Part shown: piece after piece, positions 6,308 through 13,286 of the stretch
Layout of the letters: each line of letters begins with the position of its first letter
Position numbering within the stretch: the stretch's first letter is position 1
Source: an uncultured Megasphaera sp.
GTDB lineage: Bacteria; Bacillota; Negativicutes; Veillonellales; Megasphaeraceae
NCBI RefSeq assembly: GCF_958350005.1
Contig: NZ_CATWFF010000035.1
Span: 1 to 14,127, forward strand
Reading direction: 5' to 3'
Length of the DNA: 14,127 bases
The notes under the pieces: model-generated
Databases searched by the model: none
What the model was told of the DNA's origin: nothing
The model's input: only the letters and a program-made list of their open reading frames with translations
Translations under genes and position numbers: made by a program

Positions 6308-6311
6308 ACAA

Positions 6312-6611
6312 TTACCATTTCTGCATTCGGATACAAACGGCCAGGCCTTCCAGTATAACCCGAAATGTCGCAAAAGACAGCGTCATATCGGCATATACAG
6401 AATGGGTGACCTTATACGACAGGACGACTTCTCGCTTCTGATAGTCATAGGCCAGGCCGTGCAGATTGGATTCAAACGTGTATTTCGGCGCCGGAACCTT
6501 AAACTGCGGCGGCTTTTCCACTTCCAGGCCGTGAATCATGCGTTCAAGGAGCACCGTTTTCGGCACTTCAGACTGCAGCATTTCTTCTACAAAACTATCC
6601 AATACAGACAT
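6312..6611 (-). CDS. Hypothetical protein, 99 aa, downstream of lysC
   Basis: I do not recognise this family. The ATG at 6611 is preferred: TGAGG lies 5 bases upstream and the gene then starts 7 bases after the lysC stop. An upstream ATG at 6644 with a weaker AAGG would overlap lysC by 26 bases and is a less likely alternative. The product starts MSVLDSFVEEMLQSE, a likely amphipathic helix. A Pro-rich turn follows (KPPQFKVPAPKYTF, about residues 33-46), then alternating hydrophobic strands. There is no signal peptide or membrane segment. It sits between lysC and a terminator hairpin, so it is co-transcribed with lysC; a role tied to aspartokinase is possible but not shown. Confidence 0.7.
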   Translation of the reverse strand: MSVLDSFVEEMLQSEVPKTVLLERMIHGLEVEKPPQFKVPAPKYTFESNLHGLAYDYQKREVVLSYKVTHSVYADMTLSFATFRVILEGLAVCIRMQKW

Positions 6612-6618
6612 GACTGCC

Positions 6619-7107
6619 TCAGTGTTCGCCGAAGAAGTGATCATGAATAGCCTTGACGGCTTTGTCGACACATTCTTCTCCAATCAGACAGGTAATGCTG
6701 ATTTCAGAAGTGGAAATAATTTCAATATTAACGCCATTGTCGCCGAGAACACCGAACATACCGGCAGCAATACCGGGATGACCAGCCATGCCGGCACCGA
6801 CAACGGATACTTTGGCCATATTTTTATCAATCAGAATATCTTCAGCATGCATCTGAGAACGGATGTGTTCCAGAACAGACATGGCTTCCGGAAGTTCCGT
6901 ACCGGCAATGGTGAAGGTAATGTCCGTAACCCCTTCTTTGGCCACGCGGACGCTCTGAACGATCATATCGACATCAATGTTCTTTTCTGCCAGTTCAGCA
7001 AAAATCTTATAGGCATAGCCCGGTTTATTGGGAATCCCCAGAACCGTAATTTTAGCGACGTTTTTATCAGATGCAACACCATGAATCAAGTACTGTTTTA
7101 TTTCCAT
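6619..7107 (-). CDS. Aspartokinase beta subunit from internal start in lysC
   Basis: Within lysC, codon 246 is an ATG preceded by a perfect AGGAGG with 8-base spacing (AGGAGG-TCTGCTCG-ATG). A start here gives a 162-residue protein made of the two ACT domains only. Bacillus subtilis LysC is known to produce a beta subunit in this way from nearly the same residue, and alpha2-beta2 enzymes of this class use it for feedback regulation. The Shine-Dalgarno is seen directly; its use in this organism is inferred by homology. Confidence 0.82.
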   Translation of the reverse strand: MEIKQYLIHGVASDKNVAKITVLGIPNKPGYAYKIFAELAEKNIDVDMIVQSVRVAKEGVTDITFTIAGTELPEAMSVLEHIRSQMHAEDILIDKNMAKVSVVGAGMAGHPGIAAGMFGVLGDNGVNIEIISTSEISITCLIGEECVDKAVKAIHDHFFGEH

Positions 7108-7842
7108 CGAGCAGACCTCCTGAATAATTGTGCCTTCATCTTCCGTAAAGGTAGAACGAACGTGAATGGGAACGTTGAAACGGCTGCCCATTTCCACAGC
7201 CCGGGGCTGCATGACGCCGGCGCCGAGTTTGGCCATTTCCAGCATTTCCCCATAGGTAATTTCCTTTATTTTATGAGCTGTCGGCACGACGCGGGGATCA
7301 GCCGTATATACGCCGTCTACGTCGGTATAGATTTCGCAGACATCAGCATGAATGGCACCGGCAATAGCGACTGCCGTCGTGTCCGATCCGCCGCGGCCCA
7401 GTGTCGTAATATCTCCGTGTCCCGTAATCCCCTGGAATCCGGCAACGACGACGACATTTCCGTCACGAAGGGCTTCCATGATGCGGTCCGGTTCCATTTC
7501 CAGAATACGTCCCTTATTGAACGCATCACTCGTGCGGATGCCGGCCTGAGCGCCAGTAAGCGAAATAGCCTTCTGCCCGGCTGCTTCAAAAGCCATGGCC
7601 ATAAGGGCGATGGAAACCTGTTCCCCCGTAGAGAGAAGCATGTCCATTTCACGGCCATATGTCTTCGTCGTAATCTGTTTTGCCAGCGATACCAGATCAT
7701 CTGTCGTATCACCCATTGCGGAGACGACGATGACGATCTGATCCCCTTCTTTTTTCCCTTTCAGTACACGCTGTACAATGGCACGCATTTTGTCCGGTGT
7801 CGCAACAGAGCTGCCGCCAAACTTCTTAACGATTAATGCCAA
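6619..7842 (-). CDS. lysC: Aspartate kinase (LysC type, alpha subunit)
   Basis: Phosphorylates aspartate to aspartyl phosphate, the first step to lysine, diaminopimelate, threonine and methionine. The 407 residues match LysC-type aspartokinases. The kinase domain (about 1-240) has KFGGSSV (7-13), STGEQVS (71-77), GFQG, TLGRGGSDTTA (147-157) and YTDVDGVYTADPR (172-184). The regulatory part (about 258-402) holds two ACT domains, so feedback control by lysine and/or threonine is expected. The start is TTG at 7842 (TTG GCA TTA ATC) with GAGGG upstream. A promoter at 7908-7936 serves it. I see no lysine riboswitch in the leader of about 60 bases. An internal start at codon 246 probably makes a separate beta subunit. 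Confidence 0.97.
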   Translation of the reverse strand: MALIVKKFGGSSVATPDKMRAIVQRVLKGKKEGDQIVIVVSAMGDTTDDLVSLAKQITTKTYGREMDMLLSTGEQVSIALMAMAFEAAGQKAISLTGAQAGIRTSDAFNKGRILEMEPDRIMEALRDGNVVVVAGFQGITGHGDITTLGRGGSDTTAVAIAGAIHADVCEIYTDVDGVYTADPRVVPTAHKIKEITYGEMLEMAKLGAGVMQPRAVEMGSRFNVPIHVRSTFTEDEGTIIQEVCSMEIKQYLIHGVASDKNVAKITVLGIPNKPGYAYKIFAELAEKNIDVDMIVQSVRVAKEGVTDITFTIAGTELPEAMSVLEHIRSQMHAEDILIDKNMAKVSVVGAGMAGHPGIAAGMFGVLGDNGVNIEIISTSEISITCLIGEECVDKAVKAIHDHFFGEH

Positions 7843-7907
7843 CTTGAATCCCTCGCTTTTGTTTAAATATGTCCAGTAAATAACTTACCTTTTTTACCAT
7901 ATACAGC

Positions 7908-7936
7908 ATAATATCATGGACGTATAAAAAAGTAAA
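7908..7936 (-). promoter_or_regulatory. Promoter of lysC
   Basis: On the minus strand TTTACT (7936-7931) and TATTAT (7913-7908) are separated by exactly 17 bases, with a predicted start near 7901. It lies just downstream of the rnpB terminator, where the lysC transcription unit must begin. The -35 box matches 4 of 6 consensus bases. Confidence 0.7.
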
Positions 7937-7948
7937 GTGACATTACAT

Positions 7949-7980
7949 AAAAAAGCTCCCTGCCCCAGGCAGAGAGCTTT
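7949..7980 (-). terminator. Intrinsic terminator of rnpB
   Basis: On the minus strand AAAGCTCTCTGCC (7980-7968) pairs with GGCAGGGAGCTTT (7964-7952) with only one G-T wobble and a 3-base loop, followed by a T-tract (to 7949). It is a 13-bp stem placed about 10 bases after the P1 helix of RNase P RNA. Confidence 0.95.
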
Positions 7981-7990
7981 TGCATGCAAG

Positions 7991-8340
7991 AAGACGAGCA
8001 ATCAATAAGCCGAGTTTTGTTCTGCTTGCGCAGTGACAATCATCTATCTAGACATGCCATTGCTGACATGTTCAAGCGACACAACCCGGAAGGTCAGCGG
8101 GCCGCCTCATCCCTCCCCTATTCGGTCTTGCTCCAGATGGGGTTTACCTAGCCGGCATGTTACCATACCGCTGGTGCGCTCTTACCGCACCGTTCCACCC
8201 TTACCACATACGTGGCGGTACACATTTCTGTGGCACTATCCCTAAAGTCGCCTTCGCCGGACGTTATCCGGCATCTTGCCCTGTGGAGCTCGGACTTTCC
8301 TCTAGTGCAGGCACTAGCGATTGTCTTTCATACTCGTCAT
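7991..8340 (-). ncRNA. rnpB: RNase P RNA, type A
   Basis: Catalytic RNA of RNase P, which matures tRNA 5' ends. Conserved elements read on the minus strand are GAGGAAAGTCCGAGCTCC (8302-8285), GGTGCGGTAAGAGCGCACC in the middle, AAACCCC...GGAGCAAGACC and, near the 3' end, ACAAAACTCGGCTTA (8020-8006), the second half of P4. P1 forms from GACGAG (8338-8333) and CAATC with GATTG and CTCGTC (8003-7993). Length of about 350 and the GGAGCAAGACC block fit type A rather than the Bacillus type B form, which agrees with Negativicutes. Its own promoter and terminator flank it. Ends are estimated to within a few bases. Confidence 0.96.
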
Positions 8341-8346
8341 TTGCTA

Positions 8347-8375
8347 ATAATACGATAAAAACGGAGAAAAGTCAA
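8347..8375 (-). promoter_or_regulatory. Promoter of rnpB
   Basis: On the minus strand TTGACT (8375-8370) and TATTAT (8352-8347) are separated by exactly 17 bases, with the start predicted at about 8340, just before the P1 helix. The -35 box begins 3 bases past the ispG stop (8379), and no terminator lies between. Confidence 0.88.
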
Positions 8376-8378
8376 CGC

Positions 8379-9455
8379 CTATTCCCCATTTGCCTGCTGC
8401 AGCAGGGAGCGGTCAATTTCTTCCAGCAAGGCCGTTACGAGCTGCTCTTCCGGTACGGTCCGCAGCACAGTGCCGTGCGAAAAGACGATTCCCTTTCCCT
8501 TGCCGCCGGCAATACCGAAATCCGCTTCTTTTGCTTCTCCCGGGCCGTTGACGACACAGCCCATGACCGCTACTTTAATGGGAACGGTTAAATGGGAAAT
8601 AGCCTGCTGCACTTCCTGAGCCAGGCCGATCAGATTGACCTGAGTCCGGCCGCAGGTCGGGCACGATATAAGGGTAGGACCGAAGGACCGCAGGCCCAGA
8701 GAGCTGAGAATCTTCTGTCCCACCTTGATTTCTTCTGCCGGATCTCCCGTAAGGGATACGCGGATCGTATCGCCAATGCCCTGATACAGCAGTGTGCCGA
8801 TGCCAATAGCCGATTTAATCGTCCCATCCTGCACCAGTCCCGCTTCGGTTACGCCCAGATGCAGGGCATAGGGGACCTTGGCAGCCAGCTTCGTATAGGC
8901 TTCAATCATGAGGGGCACGTCCGACGCTTTCAGGGAAATAACCATATTCCGGTAGTCCATGTTTTCCAGAATGCGGATATGCCGCAGCGCCCCTTCTACC
9001 ATGCCGTCAGCTGTCGGATGACCGCCGTAGGCCTGCAGAATATCTGCCGGCAGGGACCCTGTATTGATGCCGATGCGAATGGGAATATGACGGGGCCGTA
9101 CTTTTTCCACGACTTTTACGACATTGTCGTCAGCACCGATGTTGCCGGGATTCAGCCGCAGGGCCTGAACACCGCTGTCCACAGCAGCCAGAGCCAGGCG
9201 GTAGTCAAAATGAATATCGGCCACAATGGGAACAGGCGACGCCGCGACGACGGCTTTCAGTCCCTGGGCTGCAGCCATATCGGGAACGGCAAAGCGAATC
9301 AGTTCGGCCCCGCACGCAGCGAGACGGCGCACATCGGCAATGGCCTGCGCCTCTTCTGAGGGACTAACAGTCGACATGGTCTGTACAGAAACGGGCGCAT
9401 CACCGCCTATGCGGAGAGAACCTACGGAAACGGGCAGACTCTTTCTGCGCAGCAT
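8379..9455 (-). CDS. ispG: 4-hydroxy-3-methylbut-2-en-1-yl diphosphate synthase (IspG/GcpE)
   Basis: Iron-sulfur enzyme of the MEP pathway that reduces and opens MEcPP to HMBPP. The 358-residue product has the usual bacterial two-domain length. The TIM-barrel part shows RFAVPD, ADIHFDY, LRLNPGNIG (100-107), RIGINTGS (127-134) and VTEAG. The C-terminal part carries the 4Fe-4S ligands: Cys265 and Cys268 in CPTCGR, Cys300 in VMGCVVNGPGEA, and Glu307. The usual opening SMTNTDT-like loop is replaced by TMSTVSPSEE (26-35), a departure worth noting. The ATG at 9455 follows GGGAG at moderate spacing and lies 18 bases after rseP. It is the last protein gene of the frr operon, and its stop abuts the rnpB promoter. 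Confidence 0.97.
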   Translation of the reverse strand: MLRRKSLPVSVGSLRIGGDAPVSVQTMSTVSPSEEAQAIADVRRLAACGAELIRFAVPDMAAAQGLKAVVAASPVPIVADIHFDYRLALAAVDSGVQALRLNPGNIGADDNVVKVVEKVRPRHIPIRIGINTGSLPADILQAYGGHPTADGMVEGALRHIRILENMDYRNMVISLKASDVPLMIEAYTKLAAKVPYALHLGVTEAGLVQDGTIKSAIGIGTLLYQGIGDTIRVSLTGDPAEEIKVGQKILSSLGLRSFGPTLISCPTCGRTQVNLIGLAQEVQQAISHLTVPIKVAVMGCVVNGPGEAKEADFGIAGGKGKGIVFSHGTVLRTVPEEQLVTALLEEIDRSLLQQANGE

Positions 9456-9473
9456 ACGGAATCATTCTCCCTT

Positions 9474-10496
9474 CTAAATGCGACTAATATCCTGGAACAT
9501 GGCAAAGACAAACAAGGCACCTAACAGAGCCATGCCGGTAAGCTGAATGTAATACAAAGCCTTCTTAGGCATCCGCCGCCGTGTCACGCCTTCGATGAGC
9601 AGCAGAATAATATGGCCGCCGTCGAGCATGGGAATAGGCAGTAAATTGAGGATGCCCAGATTAATGCTCAGAAAGGCCGTAAAAATGAGGAGATTGACAA
9701 AGCCGACAGAAGCTACCTGTCCAGCCAGCTGAGCCACGCCCAGAGGGCCGGCCAGTTCAGCTTTTTCCGTCCCCGTTACCATCTGGTAAATGCCCTTCAG
9801 CATGAGGACGCAGATCTGTCCCGTCCGCTGCAGGGCCATGCCTGCTGACTCCAGAAAGCCGTGGGACTGCACGGTCACGACGGGAAAAATCCCCAGGACC
9901 GGACGATTGGACTGGGCATCCTGCTGCGGTATCAGTTCCACACTCATGCGGTTACCGTCACGGTCGATGGTGACAGCGACGACTTCTTTGCTGTGCTTGG
10001 CTACGGCTTCGGGAATATCCTTCCACGAATTCACAGGCGTACCGCCAATGGAAAGAATGCGGTCGCCAGGCTGAATGGCCGCCTGGGCCGCAGCCGACTT
10101 CTCAATGACCGAGCCGACGACCGGTTCCTGCGACACGTTTGACGTGCCGGCAAAAAAGGTAACGCCCCAGAAGAGCAGCACAGCCAGTACGATATTCATA
10201 AACGCGCCGGCAGCAATGACGATAAGCCGTGAGTGAACAGGCTTATTCAGAAAAGACCGGTCTGTCAGTTCTTCTTCTTCCGTCATGCCGGCAATCCGGT
10301 TAAATCCGCCCAGCGGAACAGCCCGCAGGGAATAGACCGTCTCTCCCCGGCGGCAGCTGTAAATCTTCGGACCAAAGCCGATGGCAAATTCATCGACCTG
10401 CATGCCCGTCCACTTGGCCGTCAAAAAATGGCCTAATTCATGAACAAAGACGATGAGACTGAATACAAAAACAGTCGCTGCAATGGTAATTCCCAA
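9474..10496 (-). CDS. rseP: Site-2 intramembrane metalloprotease RseP
   Basis: Inner-membrane zinc protease that cuts transmembrane proteins such as anti-sigma factors or leftover signal peptides. The 340-residue protein has the HExxH motif HELGH (19-23) in the first membrane helix, a second membrane helix (about 90-115), one PDZ domain (about 124-193, with QPGDRILSIGG), and a C-terminal membrane region holding NLLPIPMLDGGH, with Asp292 as the third zinc ligand. The start is TTG at 10496 with AAGG 9 bases upstream; no better ATG is present before HELGH. It lies 14 bases after dxr and 18 before ispG. One PDZ domain resembles Firmicute RasP/YluC rather than the two of Escherichia coli RseP. The substrate in this organism is unknown. 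Confidence 0.95.
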   Translation of the reverse strand: MGITIAATVFVFSLIVFVHELGHFLTAKWTGMQVDEFAIGFGPKIYSCRRGETVYSLRAVPLGGFNRIAGMTEEEELTDRSFLNKPVHSRLIVIAAGAFMNIVLAVLLFWGVTFFAGTSNVSQEPVVGSVIEKSAAAQAAIQPGDRILSIGGTPVNSWKDIPEAVAKHSKEVVAVTIDRDGNRMSVELIPQQDAQSNRPVLGIFPVVTVQSHGFLESAGMALQRTGQICVLMLKGIYQMVTGTEKAELAGPLGVAQLAGQVASVGFVNLLIFTAFLSINLGILNLLPIPMLDGGHIILLLIEGVTRRRMPKKALYYIQLTGMALLGALFVFAMFQDISRI

Positions 10497-10510
10497 TGGT
10501 ATTCACCTTT

Positions 10511-11656
10511 CTAAAACAGAGAAACAGCACAGCGCCGCGCCCATGCATCAGCGGCGCGAATCGATTCCAGCGTTACGTCGCGGCAGGGAACATGCTGTTC
10601 CATGACGCGCCGGACAATATCAAAAATACGGGTAAAGGAAATTTCTTTCCGCAAAAACGCATAGACAGCTTCTTCGTTGGCGCCGTTCAGCACACACGGC
10701 ATGGTGCCGCCAATGGTTCCGGCTTCATAGGCCAGGGGCAGAGAAGGAAATTTCTTATTATCCGGAGAAAAAAATTCCAGTTTTCCCAGCGTCTTCCAGT
10801 CAACAGAAGCTGCGCCTCGTACAGCACGGCGCTGGGGATACGTAAAGGCATACTGAATGGGAAGACGCATATCGGGCATTCCCAGCTGTCCCAATACGGA
10901 ACCGTCAATAAATTCCACCATGGAATGAATGATGCTCTGCGGCTGAATGACGACTTCAATGCGGTCAAAAGGCATGTGAAACAGCCAGTGTGCTTCAATG
11001 ACTTCCAGTCCCTTATTAAACATCGTCGCCGAGTCAATCGTAATCTTGCCGCCCATATGCCATGTCGGATGTTTCAGGCACTGTTCGACCGTAATATGGG
11101 CAAAGTCTTCCAGAGGACGGCGAAAGTGAGGACCGCCGGAAGCCGTAATCAGAAGTTTCTGCACTTCTTCAGGCTGACGGCCCTGAAGGCACTGGAAAAC
11201 AGCGCCGTGTTCACTGTCTACGGGAAGAATGCGGACGCCTTTACGTGCCGCTTCACGCATGACCAGTTCCCCTGCTGCTACAAGGGTCTCCTTATTGGCC
11301 AGAGCAATATCCAACCCCTTGTCGATGGCATGAAGGGTTGGTTCAATGCCGGCTGCACCGACCAGGGAGGTCAGGACCGTATCGGCCTCGGCTTCGTCGA
11401 TGAGCTTCAGTAATCCTGCAGCACCGGAAAAGACGGTACACGTCTGCCCTACTTCACGGCGCAGCTTTTCTGCCGCTGCCGGATCTACCATACAGGCAAA
11501 AGGCGTCTGATGGGCTAAAATCTGCTGGGCTGCCGTCTGCCAGTCCGATTTGGCTGCCACAGCTGCCAGGGAAAATTCCCCCTCACAGCCGTCAATGACA
11601 TCGACAGCCTGCGTACCAATAGAGCCGGTACTCCCCAGTATGATAATTCGTTTCAT
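10511..11656 (-). CDS. dxr: 1-deoxy-D-xylulose 5-phosphate reductoisomerase
   Basis: NADPH- and metal-dependent enzyme that converts DXP to MEP, the first committed step of non-mevalonate isoprenoid synthesis. The 381-residue product starts MKRIIILGSTGSIG, a clear nucleotide-binding loop. It has ANKETLV, the metal-binding PVDSEH, ASGGP, HPTWHMGGKITIDSATMFNKGLEVIEAHWLF and SIIHSMVEF. Family-typical motifs hold except that GGPFR reads GGPHFRR, a small change in the loop after the conserved Gly-Gly. The ATG at 11656 has GGAGGTG upstream and is preferred over an in-frame codon at 11677 that would precede the ribosome binding site and overlap cdsA. It lies 13 bases after cdsA and 14 before rseP. 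Confidence 0.98.
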   Translation of the reverse strand: MKRIIILGSTGSIGTQAVDVIDGCEGEFSLAAVAAKSDWQTAAQQILAHQTPFACMVDPAAAEKLRREVGQTCTVFSGAAGLLKLIDEAEADTVLTSLVGAAGIEPTLHAIDKGLDIALANKETLVAAGELVMREAARKGVRILPVDSEHGAVFQCLQGRQPEEVQKLLITASGGPHFRRPLEDFAHITVEQCLKHPTWHMGGKITIDSATMFNKGLEVIEAHWLFHMPFDRIEVVIQPQSIIHSMVEFIDGSVLGQLGMPDMRLPIQYAFTYPQRRAVRGAASVDWKTLGKLEFFSPDNKKFPSLPLAYEAGTIGGTMPCVLNGANEEAVYAFLRKEISFTRIFDIVRRVMEQHVPCRDVTLESIRAADAWARRCAVSLF

Positions 11657-11669
11657 CACAGCACCTCCA

Positions 11670-12497
11670 CTATGCAATCAGCGTAAGGTATACATAGACG
11701 GCCGGAGCAGCAAAGAGCAGGCTGTCAAACCGATCGAGAACGCCGCCGTGTCCGGGAATAATCGATCCCGAGTCCTTTACCTGACAAAGGCGCTTCAGAA
11801 TGGATTCTGCCAGGTCGCCCATCGGAGCTGTTACTGCAACGATGAGGCCGATGACAAAGCCGTGAAGCAGGGAAAACTGAAAGACTGCCGAAAAGATCAG
11901 CGCTGTCAGTACAGTGCCGATAAAGCCGCCAATGGCGCCTTCCCGGGTCTTTCCCGGGCTGATTGTCGGACACAGCTTCGTCTTTCCTTTCCACTTGCCG
12001 ACGGCAAAGGCAAAGGTATCGCTGGCCCACGTCGAAAAGATGAGGAGGAACGTAAAGAACCGGGCCGGTTCCAGCATAACCGACGAAAAGGAACCGGTCA
12101 GATAGGAACCGAGCAGGCCGTTCCGCAGAGCCAGCAGAGACAGAAAGCCGCAGCCAACATACAACAGGCCGTACATCGTATAGGCACTGTCAACAGGTTT
12201 GACCTGGCCGTGAAACAGGACGGTCTTGGTCAGGAGCCACAGAAGCATGACCACGGCAAAGAGCATCATGAGCTTGACGCTGCCGTACCAGTAAGCCCCC
12301 ATCATGGCAATCAGCCATACAGCTCCGGTCCGGTCTGCTACAGCTGCCTTCAGCCTGGCTGCCAGATTGCCGTATTCATACCAGCTTCCCAGAGCCAGGA
12401 GAGCCATCATGATAAAAAACAGCCAGTTTCCTTCATAAATAACAAAAATGGTAAAGGCGCCGCCAACAACGCCAGTAATGATTCTTTTTGCCAACAT
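11670..12497 (-). CDS. cdsA: Phosphatidate cytidylyltransferase (CDP-diglyceride synthase)
   Basis: Integral membrane enzyme that makes CDP-diacylglycerol from phosphatidate and CTP, the precursor of the major phospholipids. The 275-residue protein has about seven or eight hydrophobic segments. Its C-terminus has the full family signature SILKRLCQVKDSG (about 236-248) followed by IPGHGGVLDRFDS; SWASDT-like and GKTKLCPTISPGKTREG elements lie earlier. The ATG at 12497 lies 18 bases after uppS with only a weak GGG-type ribosome binding site, so coupling to uppS translation is likely. Its place between uppS and dxr is the usual bacterial arrangement. Confidence 0.97.
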   Translation of the reverse strand: MLAKRIITGVVGGAFTIFVIYEGNWLFFIMMALLALGSWYEYGNLAARLKAAVADRTGAVWLIAMMGAYWYGSVKLMMLFAVVMLLWLLTKTVLFHGQVKPVDSAYTMYGLLYVGCGFLSLLALRNGLLGSYLTGSFSSVMLEPARFFTFLLIFSTWASDTFAFAVGKWKGKTKLCPTISPGKTREGAIGGFIGTVLTALIFSAVFQFSLLHGFVIGLIVAVTAPMGDLAESILKRLCQVKDSGSIIPGHGGVLDRFDSLLFAAPAVYVYLTLIA

Positions 12498-12515
12498 AGT
12501 CGTCTATTCCCTACC

Positions 12516-13286
12516 TTACTTTAAGCCGCCAAAGCGCCGTTCCCGGCCCTGATAGGCCAAAATCGCCTCGATGAGCGTATCTTTTGTAAATTCAGGCCAG
12601 CATACATCAGTATACCAGAACTCGGCATAGGCAATCTGCCACAGCAGAAAATTGCTGACCCGTTTGTCTGTTCCCGGGCGAATCAGCAGATCCACATCTG
12701 TTTCCGGTGCGGTATACAAATACTGGCTGACCGTGTCTTCCTGAATATCTTCCGGCCGGAGCTCTCCCTTCTGCACAGCAGCGGCAATGCGCTGTACCGC
12801 CTGGGTCAGCTCCATGCGGCCGCCGTAATTGACGGCTACATTCAGGATGAGTCCCGTGTTGCCGGCCATCTTTTCCTCAGCCTGCCGGAAGGCTTCCTGC
12901 AGCTGCGGACTCAGGCGCGTCCTGTCGCCAATAAAGCGAAGACGGACGTTGTGCTCGTGCAGTTCCAGCAGATTGCGGCGCAGATACTCATTCATGAGCT
13001 TCATGATATACGATACTTCCTCAGCTGGCCGCTTCCAGTTCTCTGTGGAAAAGGCATATACTGTCAGCACCTGGATACCCAGTTCTCCGGCGGCGACGAC
13101 GATGCGCTTCAGCGTATCTGCGCCGGCCCGATGCCCATAGGTGCGCGGCATTTTTCGCCGTTTGGCCCATCGCCCGTTGCCGTCCATAATGATGGCCACA
13201 TGACGGGGCATATTGTCCCGGTCCAGCTCTGCTTCTGAAACGGCGCCGCCGGGACGGTCTCCTTTTTTTCCGAAAAAGTTAATCAT
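12516..13286 (-). CDS. uppS: Isoprenyl transferase (undecaprenyl diphosphate synthase)
   Basis: Cis-prenyltransferase that adds isopentenyl units to farnesyl diphosphate, making the lipid carrier for peptidoglycan and other envelope polymers. The 256-residue product has HVAIIMDGNGRWAKRR with catalytic Asp35, YGHRAG, YAFSTENWKRP, and the C-terminal block DLLIRP...SNFLLWQIAYAEFWYTDVCWPEF. In that block the usual R-T-x-G-E reads R-P-G-T-D, so the Mg-binding Glu (Glu213 of E. coli) is Asp207 here. The ATG at 13286 has GGAG 9 bases upstream; the longer frame to 13328 starts inside the previous gene without better support. It overlaps the preceding small gene by 8 bases (ATGATTAA) and ends 18 bases before cdsA. 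Confidence 0.97.
   Translation of the reverse strand: MINFFGKKGDRPGGAVSEAELDRDNMPRHVAIIMDGNGRWAKRRKMPRTYGHRAGADTLKRIVVAAGELGIQVLTVYAFSTENWKRPAEEVSYIMKLMNEYLRRNLLELHEHNVRLRFIGDRTRLSPQLQEAFRQAEEKMAGNTGLILNVAVNYGGRMELTQAVQRIAAAVQKGELRPEDIQEDTVSQYLYTAPETDVDLLIRPGTDKRVSNFLLWQIAYAEFWYTDVCWPEFTKDTLIEAILAYQGRERRFGGLK

Noticed and set aside
6254..6373. Longer acpS start at 6373
   Set aside because: The extra residues do not belong to the AcpS family and would cross the terminator hairpin; the ATG at 6253 gives the canonical N-terminus.
6538..7836. 432-codon plus-strand open frame opposite lysC
   Set aside because: It mirrors lysC exactly, has no recognisable protein motif, and arises from codon bias on the opposite strand of a strongly conserved gene.
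7843..7901. Lysine riboswitch ahead of lysC
   Set aside because: The leader is only about 60 bases and lacks the conserved L-box elements; the hairpin further upstream is the rnpB terminator.
11550..12524. 324-codon plus-strand open frame opposite cdsA and the dxr start
   Set aside because: Antisense shadow of two clear genes; the predicted product is low-complexity Gln/His/Lys-rich with no domain.
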